Notes under the pieces: generated by a model
What the model saw: only the letters and a program-made list of their open reading frames with translations
What the model was told of the DNA's origin: nothing
The model's database searches: none
Source of the DNA: B1SED10-75 sp964636865
Lineage (GTDB): Bacteria > Bacillota > Dethiobacteria > DTU022 > PWGO01
Direction: 5' to 3'
NCBI GenBank assembly: GCA_964636865.1
Contig: CAZWVJ010000024.1
Coordinates: 1-26,254, forward strand
DNA length: 26,254 nucleotides
Translations under genes and position numbers: made by a program
Shown here: positions 6,510 to 16,041 of the stretch, one piece after another
How positions within the stretch are numbered: position 1 is the stretch's first letter
Layout: every line of letters starts with the position of its first letter

Positions 6510-7789
6510 TATTTGTCCTCCCTTTGCATACAAGTTGTTCTCTTTAATGTTTCCACAACTTCCTGCTCCGATAATTCTTCCTGGTCTCCAGCCTGCATAT
6601 TTCTCATTGTTATTTTATCCTTTTGTTGCTCCCGTTCTCCCCATATTAACACGTAAGAGTAGTTATGTTTATCGGCATATTTCATTAAAGATTTAAGGCT
6701 CCTACCCGTATAATCCACTTCTACCGTTATATCATATTTACGTAGTTTCCCGGCCAATTCCATCGCCTTAAATAAAAGCTTTTCACCCTCTGCGCTTATC
6801 AGCACCTGTAAATTATCATGGGGCGGGGAAAATTGTTTTTGTTCTTGCAGGGACGTTATTATTCTCTCCATGCCCATAGCCATACCTACCGCCGGAGTTT
6901 GTTTCCCTCCAAAAAATTCCACAAGATTGTCATAACGTCCACCTCCCCCTATGGAATTTTGCGCACCCAGAGCCGAGGAAATAAACTCAAATGCGGTGCG
7001 GGTATAATAATCCAACCCCCGCACCAGGCGGGAATTAATTTCATATTCAATATCCAAATTTTGCAAGTGCCGCTGCACATCGCTAAAATGCTTATGGCAT
7101 TCTTCACAGATCACAGCGGTAATTTCCGGGGCATATTGAAAAATCTCTTGGCATTCCGCCTTTTTACAATCAAGCATTCTTAACGGATTACTATCAAAGC
7201 GCTGATGGCAATAATTGCACAGCTGCTCGCGATAAGGAGCCAGATACTCAACCAGTTTTTGCCTGTAAATGCCACGACATTGGGAACAACCTACACTGTT
7301 AATCTGCAGCTCTACATCTTCCAGCCCAATTTCTTCCAGAAAATCAGTGGTCAAAGCAATTACCTCCGCATCCGCAGCAGGATGATCTACTCCGAAACAC
7401 TCTACCCCAAATTGATAAAATTGACGATAACGCCCTTGTTGGGGGCGATCGTAACGAAACATGGGGCCATAATAATAAAGCTTTACCGGGGGTGGCTGGG
7501 CATCAAATCGATGCTCAAGGTAAGCTCTGGTAATTGCAGCCGTTCCTTCCGGCCTCAGCGTTATATGTCTATCTCCGCGGTCCCGGAAAGAATACATCTC
7601 CTTGGTTACAATATCGGTATCTTCCCCTACACTTCGGGAAAATACTTCCGTGTGCTCGAATACGGGAGTACGAATTTCTTTATAGCCATACCTACGGGAA
7701 ACTGCATGCAGTTTGTTTTCCAAAAAATACCATACCCCCATATCAACAGGCAGAATGTCACGAGTGCCCCGTGGCAGTTTAAAAGACAT
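6509..7789 (-). CDS. hisS: Histidyl-tRNA synthetase
   Basis: A class II synthetase that charges tRNA-His in the cytoplasm. Visible signatures are TLRPEGTA (77-84), FRYDRPQQGRYRQFYQFGVE at about 111-130, the histidine-specific LVRGLDYYTRT (255-264) and GGGGRYD further on, then a C-terminal anticodon-binding domain. It is 426 aa, normal for the family. The insertion domain has four cysteine pairs, C168/C171, C191/C194, C208/C213 and C228/C231, suggesting bound zinc, as in many clostridial HisRS. The ATG at 7789 follows GGAGGAGG seven bases upstream. The stop overlaps the aspS start by one base, and dtd lies 21 bases upstream. This is the charging enzyme, not part of the histidine biosynthesis operon at the other end of the window. 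No T-box leader is present. Confidence 0.97.
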   Translation of the reverse strand: MSFKLPRGTRDILPVDMGVWYFLENKLHAVSRRYGYKEIRTPVFEHTEVFSRSVGEDTDIVTKEMYSFRDRGDRHITLRPEGTAAITRAYLEHRFDAQPPPVKLYYYGPMFRYDRPQQGRYRQFYQFGVECFGVDHPAADAEVIALTTDFLEEIGLEDVELQINSVGCSQCRGIYRQKLVEYLAPYREQLCNYCHQRFDSNPLRMLDCKKAECQEIFQYAPEITAVICEECHKHFSDVQRHLQNLDIEYEINSRLVRGLDYYTRTAFEFISSALGAQNSIGGGGRYDNLVEFFGGKQTPAVGMAMGMERIITSLQEQKQFSPPHDNLQVLISAEGEKLLFKAMELAGKLRKYDITVEVDYTGRSLKSLMKYADKHNYSYVLIWGEREQQKDKITMRNMQAGDQEELSEQEVVETLKRTTCMQREDK

Positions 7790-7810
7790 CTAATTTCCTC
7801 CTCCGAGATT

Positions 7811-8260
7811 TTAAAATGATTTCCGACTATCGAGCATTATTGTCACCGGGCCATCATTGTTTACTTCTACCTGCATCATGGCCTGAAACTGCCCCGTAGC
7901 TATATTAAGGCCTTTGTCACGCAAATAATCACAAAATTCCCGGTAAAACGCCTCGGCCTTTTCCAGTTCGGCAGCTTTTATAAAACTGGGTCTATTCCCC
8001 TTGCGAGCATCTCCATAAAGGGTAAACTGAGAAACGCAGAGCACTTCTCCCCCAATATCATGCACAGAAAGGTTCATTTTACCCTCTTCATCTTCAAATA
8101 TGCGCAGGGCAGAAACTTTATTGCCCAGGTAACGTAAATCGTCCTGTTCATCATCTTCCGTTACCCCTAAAAAAACCACTAATCCTTTACCAATCTCACC
8201 TACGGTTTCTCCGTCAACTTTTACTCCGGCTGAACTGACTCTTTGTACTACAGCTCTCAT
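7811..8260 (-). CDS. dtd: D-aminoacyl-tRNA deacylase
   Basis: Hydrolyses D-amino acids (and Gly mischarged on tRNA-Ala) from tRNA, a chiral proofreading step in translation. It is a complete 149-aa protein. Both hallmark motifs are present: SQFTLYGD at 77-84 and the cis-proline GPVT at 137-140, which line the active site in the dimer. The MRAVVQRV start is typical. The ATG at 8260 follows GAGAGGTG, and the rel stop is ten bases upstream, so the genes are co-transcribed. Its place between rel and hisS/aspS is the common Gram-positive arrangement. Confidence 0.96.
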   Translation of the reverse strand: MRAVVQRVSSAGVKVDGETVGEIGKGLVVFLGVTEDDEQDDLRYLGNKVSALRIFEDEEGKMNLSVHDIGGEVLCVSQFTLYGDARKGNRPSFIKAAELEKAEAFYREFCDYLRDKGLNIATGQFQAMMQVEVNNDGPVTIMLDSRKSF

Positions 8261-8270
8261 GGTTCACCTC

Positions 8271-10460
8271 TCAGTTATTCTGTGTTATTGTTTGAGAACG
8301 TCGCACCTCATATACATCTTCCACCTTTTTAATCCTGTTCATCACATGGTGCAGGTGATCGAGATGCTTAACCATTAATGTTAGGTATATTGTAGAGTTG
8401 CCGCTTTTATCTGTACTTCCTTTTACAGCAGTTATATTTACCTTGCTCTCGCTTACCATAAAAATAACATCTGCCAACAATTTTGGCCTATCTTTAGCTA
8501 ATACTTCAATTTTTACCGAAAAGTATGTATCGGGAGTTTCCACCCAGGAAACTTGAACCAGGCGTTCGGGGTCAACATTTTGATTTTTTAAGTTAGCACA
8601 ATCCTGCTGATGCACCGATACGCCGCGGCCCACTGTAACTACTCCCAGTATTTCATCACCGGGGACCGGATTGCAACACTGGGCAAAACGCAGCATGATA
8701 TTATCCATTCCGTATATACGTACTCCTTGCCTGCTGGAAGGTTCCTGTTTCCTTGTTTTTTTAATTTCAGGAATTGCGGGTTCTTCTTCATCACCATACT
8801 TCTTACGGTAATTTTCTTTTAACCTGCCGATAACCTGGTGGGTGGTAATGCCGCCGTACCCTATTCCGGCATATATATCTTCAATAGAAACAAAGTTAAA
8901 GCGCTGGCAAACATCCTTTAGCAGGTCGTCCTTAAGCAGCTGGCGCGGATCTGCTTTTTGCCGTCGAATTTCCTTTTCCAGCAGCTCCTTTCCTCTCTCC
9001 ACATTTTCTTCCCGCTTTTCCTTCTTAAGCCAGGAACGAATATTACTTCTGGCCGTAGAAGTTTTTACCATATTCAACCAGTCACGGCTGGGAGAGCCGT
9101 GCTTGCTGGTTATAATTTCTACAATATCACCTGTTTGCAGCTTATAGTCCAGCGGCACCAGACGCCCGTTTACCCGGCACCCAACACATCCATTGCCCAC
9201 ATCTGTATGTATGCGATAAGCAAAATCTATAGTGATAGAACCTGCCGGCAAATCAATTACATCACCTTTGGGAGTGAAGACAAACACTTCATCCGTGAAA
9301 AGGTCCAATTTAATATTATCCATAAATTCTATGGCATCCCGGGATTCCTGCTGCCATTCCATGAGATGCCTCAGCCAGGTTAGTTTCTCCGAAAATTTTT
9401 GATCGTCTTTATTTTTCTCCTTGTAAGTCCAGTGGGCAGCAATCCCGTATTCCGCAGTTCGATGCATTTCCCAGGTTCTAATTTGTATCTCTATAAGTTC
9501 ATTTTCCGCCCCTACTACCGTGGTATGCAAAGATTGATACATGTTTGGCTTGGGCAAAGCTATAAAATCTTTGAACCTGCCGGGAATAGGCCTCCAAATG
9601 GTATGCACTACTCCCAGGGCAGCGTAGCAATCTTGAACACTATCTACAATAACTCTTATAGCCGTAAGGTCATATATTTCCGACAGCTCCTTGTTCTGCT
9701 CTTTCATTTTCATGTAAATACTGTAAAGGTGCTTGGGCCTCCCTTGAATCTCAGCCGGAATATTTGAATCCTGCAGGTTCTTTTCCAGGGTTTCGATGGC
9801 ATTATTCAAAAAATCTTCCCGCTCCCGCCGTTTTTTAGCCAGTTTTTCCACCAGGTCATAATATTCCTCTTCCTGTAAATGGCGAAATGCCAGGTCTTCC
9901 ATTTCCCCCTTTATCTTGTAAATACCCAAACGGTGGGCAAGGGGAGCATATATATCCAATGTTTCCCGGGCAATTTCCCTTTGCTTGTAAGAATTCAGGT
10001 GGTCTAAAGTCCGCAGATTGTGGTTACGGTCCGCCAGCTTTATTAAAACCACCCTGATATCCTGGGCCATGGACAAGAACATCTTGCGCAGAGTCTCAGC
10101 CTTGCGTTCTTCTTTGGTTTTAAATTCCAGCTGCCCCAACTTGGTTACCCCGTCCACTAATAAGCTTATTTCCGAGCCAAACTCCTTCTTTACTTGTTCA
10201 ATGGTCACATCAGTATCTTCTACTACATCATGGAGAAGACCACCTACTACCGTTATGGGGTCAAGTCCGAGTTCTGCGAGTATACCGGCTACCCCCAGGG
10301 GATGATTAATGTACATTTCGCCGGAAATGCGTTTTTGGCCGGAATGAGCCTGCAGGGCAAAGTCATAGGCACTTTTCACCAATTCCCAGGCTTCCGGCTC
10401 CGGGTAATTTGAAGTTACCAATGATTTTAATTCTTCCAGTCCCTTTGCTTCAACTGTCAT
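8271..10460 (-). CDS. rel: Bifunctional (p)ppGpp synthetase/hydrolase Rel
   Basis: Makes and degrades (p)ppGpp, the stringent response alarmone. Residue order: an HD hydrolase domain with H53, H77-D78 and D144; a synthetase domain with the RFKD signature at 295-298, the form found in bifunctional Rel rather than RelA; a TGS domain at about 391-451; a zinc-finger/CC region with paired cysteines; and a C-terminal ACT domain from about 650. At 729 aa it is the usual length. In the HD domain the usual DRLHN segment reads DRNHN, a small change next to the metal-binding Asp. The ATG at 10460 overlaps the recJ stop (ATGA), so translation is coupled. The same rel-dtd-hisS-aspS order is widespread in Bacillota. 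Confidence 0.97.
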   Translation of the reverse strand: MTVEAKGLEELKSLVTSNYPEPEAWELVKSAYDFALQAHSGQKRISGEMYINHPLGVAGILAELGLDPITVVGGLLHDVVEDTDVTIEQVKKEFGSEISLLVDGVTKLGQLEFKTKEERKAETLRKMFLSMAQDIRVVLIKLADRNHNLRTLDHLNSYKQREIARETLDIYAPLAHRLGIYKIKGEMEDLAFRHLQEEEYYDLVEKLAKKRREREDFLNNAIETLEKNLQDSNIPAEIQGRPKHLYSIYMKMKEQNKELSEIYDLTAIRVIVDSVQDCYAALGVVHTIWRPIPGRFKDFIALPKPNMYQSLHTTVVGAENELIEIQIRTWEMHRTAEYGIAAHWTYKEKNKDDQKFSEKLTWLRHLMEWQQESRDAIEFMDNIKLDLFTDEVFVFTPKGDVIDLPAGSITIDFAYRIHTDVGNGCVGCRVNGRLVPLDYKLQTGDIVEIITSKHGSPSRDWLNMVKTSTARSNIRSWLKKEKREENVERGKELLEKEIRRQKADPRQLLKDDLLKDVCQRFNFVSIEDIYAGIGYGGITTHQVIGRLKENYRKKYGDEEEPAIPEIKKTRKQEPSSRQGVRIYGMDNIMLRFAQCCNPVPGDEILGVVTVGRGVSVHQQDCANLKNQNVDPERLVQVSWVETPDTYFSVKIEVLAKDRPKLLADVIFMVSESKVNITAVKGSTDKSGNSTIYLTLMVKHLDHLHHVMNRIKKVEDVYEVRRSQTITQNN

Positions 10461-12934
10461 TGGTTATCACCCACCTGTACAGTTTGCTTATCTTTGCCCT
10501 GCTCTGCCGACCTTAAATCTTGAATATAGTTCAAAAGAGATTCCGGGTCGGTTTTTAAAAGATATTCCTCAAATTTTTCGCATCTTTTTTTCAATTCCCG
10601 GCAATCATAAAAAACTTGTGATTGTTCGAGTTTGCCGGAACTGCATTTTTCATCTTGAGATAAAAAGCGCCATCCCTCATTGACTTTTTCCAAAAAGCCT
10701 ATCTCTTCCAAGATCTGCAAACTAAGCCGGCGCATTTTGGAAGAAAGCTTTGCCGCTTCCGGCGCATTATCCAGATCCGCTTCCTGTAAAAACCACTTTT
10801 CTCCGGCTATTTTTTTTATTAAGGCATAAAAATCTTCTATCTCCGAAACAGTTGTAGGTAATGTTGCTTCCATAATTTTTTGGTTGAATAAAATATCTTT
10901 CTCGTGATAAAGTAAATGCACTTTTAACATTTTTTCCGGTAAGAATGTGCGCATAATATTTTCCATGATCTCCGGCCTCAAAGGCAGATGATAAAAAACC
11001 AGGTTACAGCCGTCACTTATTTTCAAGCTTTCCAATTCTTTGAGGCGGGGAAATATAAACCCGACTCGCTCTGCTCCCGGTATATTGTTCATGATTAATT
11101 CCTGTTGCTGTCGGCTTCCCACATATACAAATAGTTCCTCACCCGGGGAAAGCATTTCCTTTAAGTAATTTAACTTATTTGCTTGATTTCGCCGATCAAT
11201 CAGCTCCACATTTTCACCCCGGAGGCTATCTGCATAAGAAATATCTTTTATTTCCATATTTAAGATAGGACGATCCTGCCATGTACCATTGCTTAATGTA
11301 AAAACCAGGTCAACTTCCCGCCCTGCAAAAATCTTATCTTTATAAGCTTCCGCAGAGAAATAAATGGGCTCTACTTGTGTATTTCCCTTCTTTAATTTCA
11401 ACTTAAGGTGCCTTTTATCACTTCCTACCATCCGCCAGTTTTGAATTTCCCAACTGCGGCTGGAAAAGCGGGGATATTCATTCCCCTCCCCGAAAGGACC
11501 TATCTTTTCCAACTGCCGGGCAAGCTCCATATTTATCTCCGGCCCCTCCAATTCAGCATCCAGCTTCATCTGCGGGACCAACTCTTCCGGCGTTAACCAT
11601 TGCCTGGTTAACGCCCCCAGCTTTTCCCGAAGTTCATCCAGGTAAGAGCTTTTTATGGTAAGCCCTGCTGCCTGCTCATGCCCGCCGAACTGCATTAACA
11701 AATTACTACATTCACTCAAAGCCTTCGAAATATTGAACCCGGGAATACTCCGGGCCGAACCTTTACCAATGTCATCCTCAAAAGCTACCAGCACTACCGG
11801 GCAATAATACTCATCTACCAACCTGGAAGCTACTATGCCGATTACCCCATAATGCCAATCTTCTTTGCCGAGCACAATGGCACCGTCCGGCTTTCCCCCG
11901 TATAACTCTTCAATTAATTGTTTGGTTTCTTTATAGATAGAGCTCTCCAAATTACGCCGGTTTTGATTTTCGTTAACCAAAAAAGTAGCCAGTTCCCTGG
12001 CCTCCTTTTCAGTATCGGCCATAAACATACCCGCTGCCGGATCTGCTTTCCCCATTCTACCGGCAGCATTTATAGAAGGCGCCAGGATAAAACCCAAATC
12101 CCTGGCAGACAATTTTTTATCTCTTACACCTTGAACCTCCGTCAGGGCATTGATTCCGGGGCCCGGGTTGTTATTTATTTTTTCCAACCCATAGACAGTG
12201 AGCACCCGGTTTTCCCCTTTTAAAGGAACGATATCCGCTACAGTCCCCAATGCTACCAGGTCAATATAATCTAAGGGATCTACCCCTTCTTTTGTTTTGT
12301 CTACCAAAGCGCAAAGGAGTTTAAAAGCTATACCCACGCCTGCCAGAGACTTCCAGGGATAAGGGCAATCACGCTGCTGAGGATTGATTACAGAAACAGC
12401 GCCTTCCAGCTCGATTAAAGGATAGTGATGATCGGTGACTATAATATCCATGCCGCAATTACTTCCGGCCAAAACTTCGGCATGGGCGTTAATGCCGCAA
12501 TCAACTGTTATCGTCAGGGAATAACCTTTCTCTCGGTATTCTTCAAGGACCTTTTGCTGTAAACCATATCCTTCGTCAAAACGGCTGGGCAAATAATAGT
12601 CAACATTTCCCCCCATTAAGCGCAAAGCAGAAGTTAACAGCACCGCTGCGGTAATACCGTCAACATCATAATCTCCAAAAATAAGTATCTTTTCATTTTT
12701 CTCCAGGGCGCTGATTATACGGTCTACCGCTTGCTTCATCCCCTTCATATTATGGGGCGTGTGCAGTGATTCCAGGGAAGGATTTAAAAAAAGCCTCGCT
12801 TCTTCTACCGAATCTATACCTCTGTTTACCAGGACCCGGGCTACAGGAGGAAGAAGGTTCAATTCCCGGCATATCTCCTCTGCCACTTCAGGCCGGGAAT
12901 CCGGATAATGCCATTTTCCGGCTCTCTCCAGCAT
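10457..12934 (-). CDS. recJ: Single-stranded-DNA-specific exonuclease RecJ, long YrvE-like form
   Basis: A 5'-3' single-strand DNA exonuclease used in recombination and repair. The DHH catalytic domain carries GDYDVDG (D88, D90, D92), VDCGIN (144-149), TDHH (167-170) and LVALGTVADIVPL around D230. The DHHA1 domain has GGHEQAAG at 417-424, followed by an OB-type domain. About 250 further residues form a C-terminal extension without a motif I recognise. At 825 aa it is far longer than E. coli RecJ (about 577) but near B. subtilis YrvE, so the extension is normal for the phylum. The ATG at 12934 follows AGGAGG by eight bases. The stop overlaps the rel start (ATGA), and secF lies 30 bases upstream. 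Confidence 0.95.
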   Translation of the reverse strand: MLERAGKWHYPDSRPEVAEEICRELNLLPPVARVLVNRGIDSVEEARLFLNPSLESLHTPHNMKGMKQAVDRIISALEKNEKILIFGDYDVDGITAAVLLTSALRLMGGNVDYYLPSRFDEGYGLQQKVLEEYREKGYSLTITVDCGINAHAEVLAGSNCGMDIIVTDHHYPLIELEGAVSVINPQQRDCPYPWKSLAGVGIAFKLLCALVDKTKEGVDPLDYIDLVALGTVADIVPLKGENRVLTVYGLEKINNNPGPGINALTEVQGVRDKKLSARDLGFILAPSINAAGRMGKADPAAGMFMADTEKEARELATFLVNENQNRRNLESSIYKETKQLIEELYGGKPDGAIVLGKEDWHYGVIGIVASRLVDEYYCPVVLVAFEDDIGKGSARSIPGFNISKALSECSNLLMQFGGHEQAAGLTIKSSYLDELREKLGALTRQWLTPEELVPQMKLDAELEGPEINMELARQLEKIGPFGEGNEYPRFSSRSWEIQNWRMVGSDKRHLKLKLKKGNTQVEPIYFSAEAYKDKIFAGREVDLVFTLSNGTWQDRPILNMEIKDISYADSLRGENVELIDRRNQANKLNYLKEMLSPGEELFVYVGSRQQQELIMNNIPGAERVGFIFPRLKELESLKISDGCNLVFYHLPLRPEIMENIMRTFLPEKMLKVHLLYHEKDILFNQKIMEATLPTTVSEIEDFYALIKKIAGEKWFLQEADLDNAPEAAKLSSKMRRLSLQILEEIGFLEKVNEGWRFLSQDEKCSSGKLEQSQVFYDCRELKKRCEKFEEYLLKTDPESLLNYIQDLRSAEQGKDKQTVQVGDNQ

Positions 12935-12964
12935 AAGTTTATCCTCCTGTATGAATTATAATAA

Positions 12965-13912
12965 TTACTTGGCTTTAGCTTTGGCTTTGGCGGCAAGCCT
13001 AAACTCCCGTTCTTTTAATGTCAGCCATAACGGGCTGGCCACAAAAATAGAAGAGTAGGTGCCCACGACCACCCCAATTATCATAGCTGTAACAAAAACA
13101 ACCAGATCTAAACTCCCCACAAATACGTAAAAACCTACCATAAGCGCTGCCAATACCATTAAAGTAGTCAAGGAAGTATTGATGGAACGGGTGAGGTTTT
13201 GCAAAATACTCGTGTTTACCGCCTCCGTATATTCACTTTTCCGTTTGTACCTGGTATTTTCCCGGATGCGATCCATTATAACAATGGAGTCATTGATAGA
13301 ATACCCCACAATGGTTAACAAGGCAGCCACAAAGGGCAGGTTTATCTCCAGTTGCAAAATGGAAAAAACGCCTAACACTATGAGCAAATCATGGAGGAGA
13401 GCCGCAATAGTTGCCAGGGCAAAATTTATCTCGAATCGAGCCGCTATATAGATGACCATTCCTATTAACGCCACAACTACCGCTATTAATGAGTTTCTCG
13501 TTTGTTCTTGTCCTATAGCCGCCCCGGTGCTTTCAACCATCATTTCTCCCTCAGGAATAGTCCAGCGTTCTCTAAAAGAGTTGATCACATTACTCCGGGT
13601 ATCCTCGTCTAAAACACCTGTCTGGACCATTACTCCTTCTACGATAAGGTTTCCTTCATCGTCCCTGTCTCTCACCTGTTGAAGCGTGGCGTCTTCCAAT
13701 CCGTGTTCTGCAAGTATTCCTCTTACTTCCGTCATTTCAAACTCTTCTTCTATGTTCATCTGAATAAGGTTTCCCCCGGCAAATTGGTGCCCGAGGTTTA
13801 ATCCTAAAGTACCCGCCCCGGAAACGATCATATTAAATACCAAAGAAATAACAGCCGCTCCGATTAATATTGCCGACAAAATATAAGCTTTTTTCCGATG
13901 TTCGATAATCAT
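12965..13912 (-). CDS. secF: Protein translocase subunit SecF
   Basis: An integral membrane partner of SecD that uses the proton gradient to help complete export through SecYEG. It is 315 aa with a first membrane helix at about 10-28, a periplasmic-type (extracellular) domain, and a block of five hydrophobic helices from about 137. The conserved VGYSINDSIVIMDRIREN segment is present. The C-terminus is an unusual (K-A)n tail of alternating Lys and Ala. The ATG overlaps the secD stop by four bases (ATGA), so the two subunits are coupled in translation. SecD and SecF are separate genes here, not fused as in B. subtilis. Confidence 0.95.
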   Translation of the reverse strand: MIIEHRKKAYILSAILIGAAVISLVFNMIVSGAGTLGLNLGHQFAGGNLIQMNIEEEFEMTEVRGILAEHGLEDATLQQVRDRDDEGNLIVEGVMVQTGVLDEDTRSNVINSFRERWTIPEGEMMVESTGAAIGQEQTRNSLIAVVVALIGMVIYIAARFEINFALATIAALLHDLLIVLGVFSILQLEINLPFVAALLTIVGYSINDSIVIMDRIRENTRYKRKSEYTEAVNTSILQNLTRSINTSLTTLMVLAALMVGFYVFVGSLDLVVFVTAMIIGVVVGTYSSIFVASPLWLTLKEREFRLAAKAKAKAK

Positions 13913-15135
13913 TTAACGTTCACCCCCACAGAAGGGCCGGTGCGCAATACTTTACCGCTTGTCGCCAGCCTTAATAACAAGCGGGTTATAATGAGTGCTG
14001 TTATCATGCTGCAAATAATACCAATAAACAGAGTAACAGCAAATCCCCTTACCGGGCCCGTAGTCATTGCAAAAAGCACTATCGTCGCAATTAAAGTAGT
14101 AACATTGGCATCCAATATAGCGCTAAGGGCATTGTTAAAGCCCGATTCAATAGACGCCATCATACTCTTTCTTTCCCTTAACCCTTCCTTGATTCGTTCA
14201 AAAATCAACACATTTGCATCAACAGCCATGCCGATGGATAAGATTAAACCTGCTATTCCGGGTAAAGTCAAAGAAGCATTAAGCCACGTCAAGGCACCCA
14301 GAACCAGGCCGAGATAAAATATAAGAGTTACCGCCGCTAACACTCCCAACGAGCGATAGTAAATAATAATAAATAACAGCACAGCCAAAAGCCCAACAGC
14401 AGCGGCCCAAATTCCAATCTCTTCCGTACGTTCCCCCAGAGTAGGGCCTACCATGCGAAACTCCCGTTCTTCCAGGTCCACCGGCAAAGCACCGCTGCGC
14501 AGCATGGTGGCCAGATATGACGCTTCATCTATATCCCCTATGCCGTCAATCCGGGCGGTACCACCGGGAATAACTTCTTGCACCACAGGAGCAGATAACA
14601 CTTCTTCGTCCAGCATTATAGTGATTTGCTCACCCAGATGCCTTCCCGTGGCTTCTTCAAATAATTCCGCCCCTTCGGAGTCAAATTCCAACATCACCAT
14701 TGGCTGATTATCACGGGGGTTCCTTTGAGCACTGGCATCATCTAGGTGCTCGCCGGTTAATAACTCTTCACCGTCCGGACCTTGAAAGCTAAGCCGAGCT
14801 GTCCTCCCGATAACATCCCTTGCCGTTTCTTCATCTTCATATCCCGGAAGTTCCACCCGGATACGCCGGTCACCCTGCCTCTGGATCAGGGGTTCCACTA
14901 CTCCCAACTCATCCACGCGGTGCTGTATAATGGTTATGGCCCTATCCAGCGCTTCATGAGGCTCTTCTTCTTCGTCAATATCCACCGCCTCTAAAAGGAC
15001 ATACACCCCGCCGGCAATGTCTAGCCCGCGGTTAATTTCTCTTTCCGCATGCATGAAAATAGCATAGCTTGCGCCGAGCAGCAGCAAACATACACCCACT
15101 AACCCGGCTACCCATCTGAAATCAAGGTTTTTCAT
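13909..15135 (-). CDS. secD: Protein translocase subunit SecD
   Basis: A membrane subunit of the SecDF accessory complex that pulls exported chains out of SecYEG. It is 408 aa. The N-terminal helix is at about 10-28, followed by the NRGLDIAGGVYVLLEA segment, an extracellular region with the HRVDELGVVEPLIQ motif, and a C-terminal RND-type helix bundle with the signature LPGIAGLILSIGMAVDANVLI. The extracellular domain is shorter than in E. coli SecD (615 aa), as usual in Gram-positives. The ATG at 15135 follows AAAGGG about ten bases upstream. A promoter candidate lies 71-99 bases upstream, so secDF-recJ-rel-dtd-hisS-aspS may form its own transcription unit. Confidence 0.95.
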   Translation of the reverse strand: MKNLDFRWVAGLVGVCLLLLGASYAIFMHAEREINRGLDIAGGVYVLLEAVDIDEEEEPHEALDRAITIIQHRVDELGVVEPLIQRQGDRRIRVELPGYEDEETARDVIGRTARLSFQGPDGEELLTGEHLDDASAQRNPRDNQPMVMLEFDSEGAELFEEATGRHLGEQITIMLDEEVLSAPVVQEVIPGGTARIDGIGDIDEASYLATMLRSGALPVDLEEREFRMVGPTLGERTEEIGIWAAAVGLLAVLLFIIIYYRSLGVLAAVTLIFYLGLVLGALTWLNASLTLPGIAGLILSIGMAVDANVLIFERIKEGLRERKSMMASIESGFNNALSAILDANVTTLIATIVLFAMTTGPVRGFAVTLFIGIICSMITALIITRLLLRLATSGKVLRTGPSVGVNVK

Positions 15136-15205
15136 AACTCAATGACCCTTTCTTTTAATCAAAGTAAAATTCCGTAAAACTTTTCTCTATAACCCATCGA
15201 TTTGC

Positions 15206-15234
15206 ATTTTATCAGTTTTTTACTTCTATAACAA
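15206..15234 (-). promoter_or_regulatory. Candidate sigma-A promoter upstream of secD
   Basis: Minus-strand TTGTTA (15229-15234), a 17-base spacer and TAAAAT (15206-15211). The -35 overlaps the last codons of the upstream HD gene. It would give a leader of about 65 bases before secD. The hexamers and spacing are identical to the candidate before the HD gene. Confidence 0.45.
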
Positions 15235-15891
15235 CTGCGTTCCGTTAACAATTAAGCAAAAACGGGTATCTAAAAACTTGGCCGCCCTTCGCGACATAAT
15301 CATCCTGGTAAGAAATATTTCAAAGTATTCCATAACCTGGCTTATGGATTTATCAATATTTAAATACAGTGAGATCGATTTATTTTCCCGATCAATAACA
15401 AGGGAAGATTCGTCCACAGCGTAATTTACCCGGTCATGGATGTCAAAAGTAGAAAAATCGGTGTTTCGCACCCTACTGCGGTGCATATCGGCTTTATCAG
15501 CTAAAATCAGGGCGGCAGATACCCTGTTAACTACATGAACTTCCGTATCATCATGATTACCGATAGCCGCAATTACTTCCGCTATTTCCGCATGAGGCAT
15601 ACCCAAGCTTTCCAGAACATCCATGGCAATCATTACACCTACCTGGGCATGTCCTTCCCGTCCGGCTACATTCCCGATATCGTGAAGATAACCGGCAATA
15701 GCGGCAAGTTCTGCTTCTCGCTCGGAATAACCCAGCTCCAGCAGTATTTTTTGGGCAAGATCCGCCACCATCTTGGTGTGGCGAAAGCCATGTTCGGTAT
15801 AACCGATTTGCCCCAGGTAATCATTCGCCTTCTCAATAAAAACCTTCACCTTATGGTTTTGTCGAACATCTTCTAAAGTTACGGTAGACAA
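15226..15891 (-). CDS. HD-domain metal-dependent phosphohydrolase, function unknown
   Basis: A soluble HD-superfamily protein. From the chosen start it is 221 aa, with the metal-binding series H38 (in EHGFRHT), H70-D71 (YLHDIGN), H113 (GNHDD) and D132 (LADKADMH), so the catalytic site looks complete. The C-terminal third has no motif I recognise, and there is no membrane segment. The open frame extends to ATG 15912, but AGGAGG (15900-15905) lies inside that extension, and the TTG at 15891 is eight bases after it, so TTG is the likely start. The substrate (nucleotide, (p)ppGpp-like, cyclic nucleotide or other) cannot be told. It sits just upstream of secDF, an association I believe recurs in related bacteria, but any role in export is speculation. 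Confidence 0.85.
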   Translation of the reverse strand: MSTVTLEDVRQNHKVKVFIEKANDYLGQIGYTEHGFRHTKMVADLAQKILLELGYSEREAELAAIAGYLHDIGNVAGREGHAQVGVMIAMDVLESLGMPHAEIAEVIAAIGNHDDTEVHVVNRVSAALILADKADMHRSRVRNTDFSTFDIHDRVNYAVDESSLVIDRENKSISLYLNIDKSISQVMEYFEIFLTRMIMSRRAAKFLDTRFCLIVNGTQLL

Positions 15892-15938
15892 ACATGTATC
15901 CTCCTGCATCATTTAACCCATATTTATGGCTTAATATT

Positions 15939-15967
15939 ATTTTACCGAAATTGCTTGAAACTAACAA
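15939..15967 (-). promoter_or_regulatory. Candidate sigma-A promoter upstream of the HD gene
   Basis: Minus-strand TTGTTA (15962-15967), a 17-base spacer and TAAAAT (15939-15944). The expected start near 15932 gives a leader of about 40 bases to the TTG at 15891. Its position between the repeat region and the gene fits a real promoter. Confidence 0.55.
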
Positions 15968-16041
15968 GTAGATAGAAGCCTCTTTTTTCTTCGCCCGCCT
16001 TAAAATGGCACATTTTGCATTATTTCCCGGATCTTTTCTTT

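Noticed and set aside
7205..7819. 204-codon plus-strand open frame antisense to hisS
   Set aside because: It is fully covered by the conserved hisS gene, and its translation resembles no protein I know.
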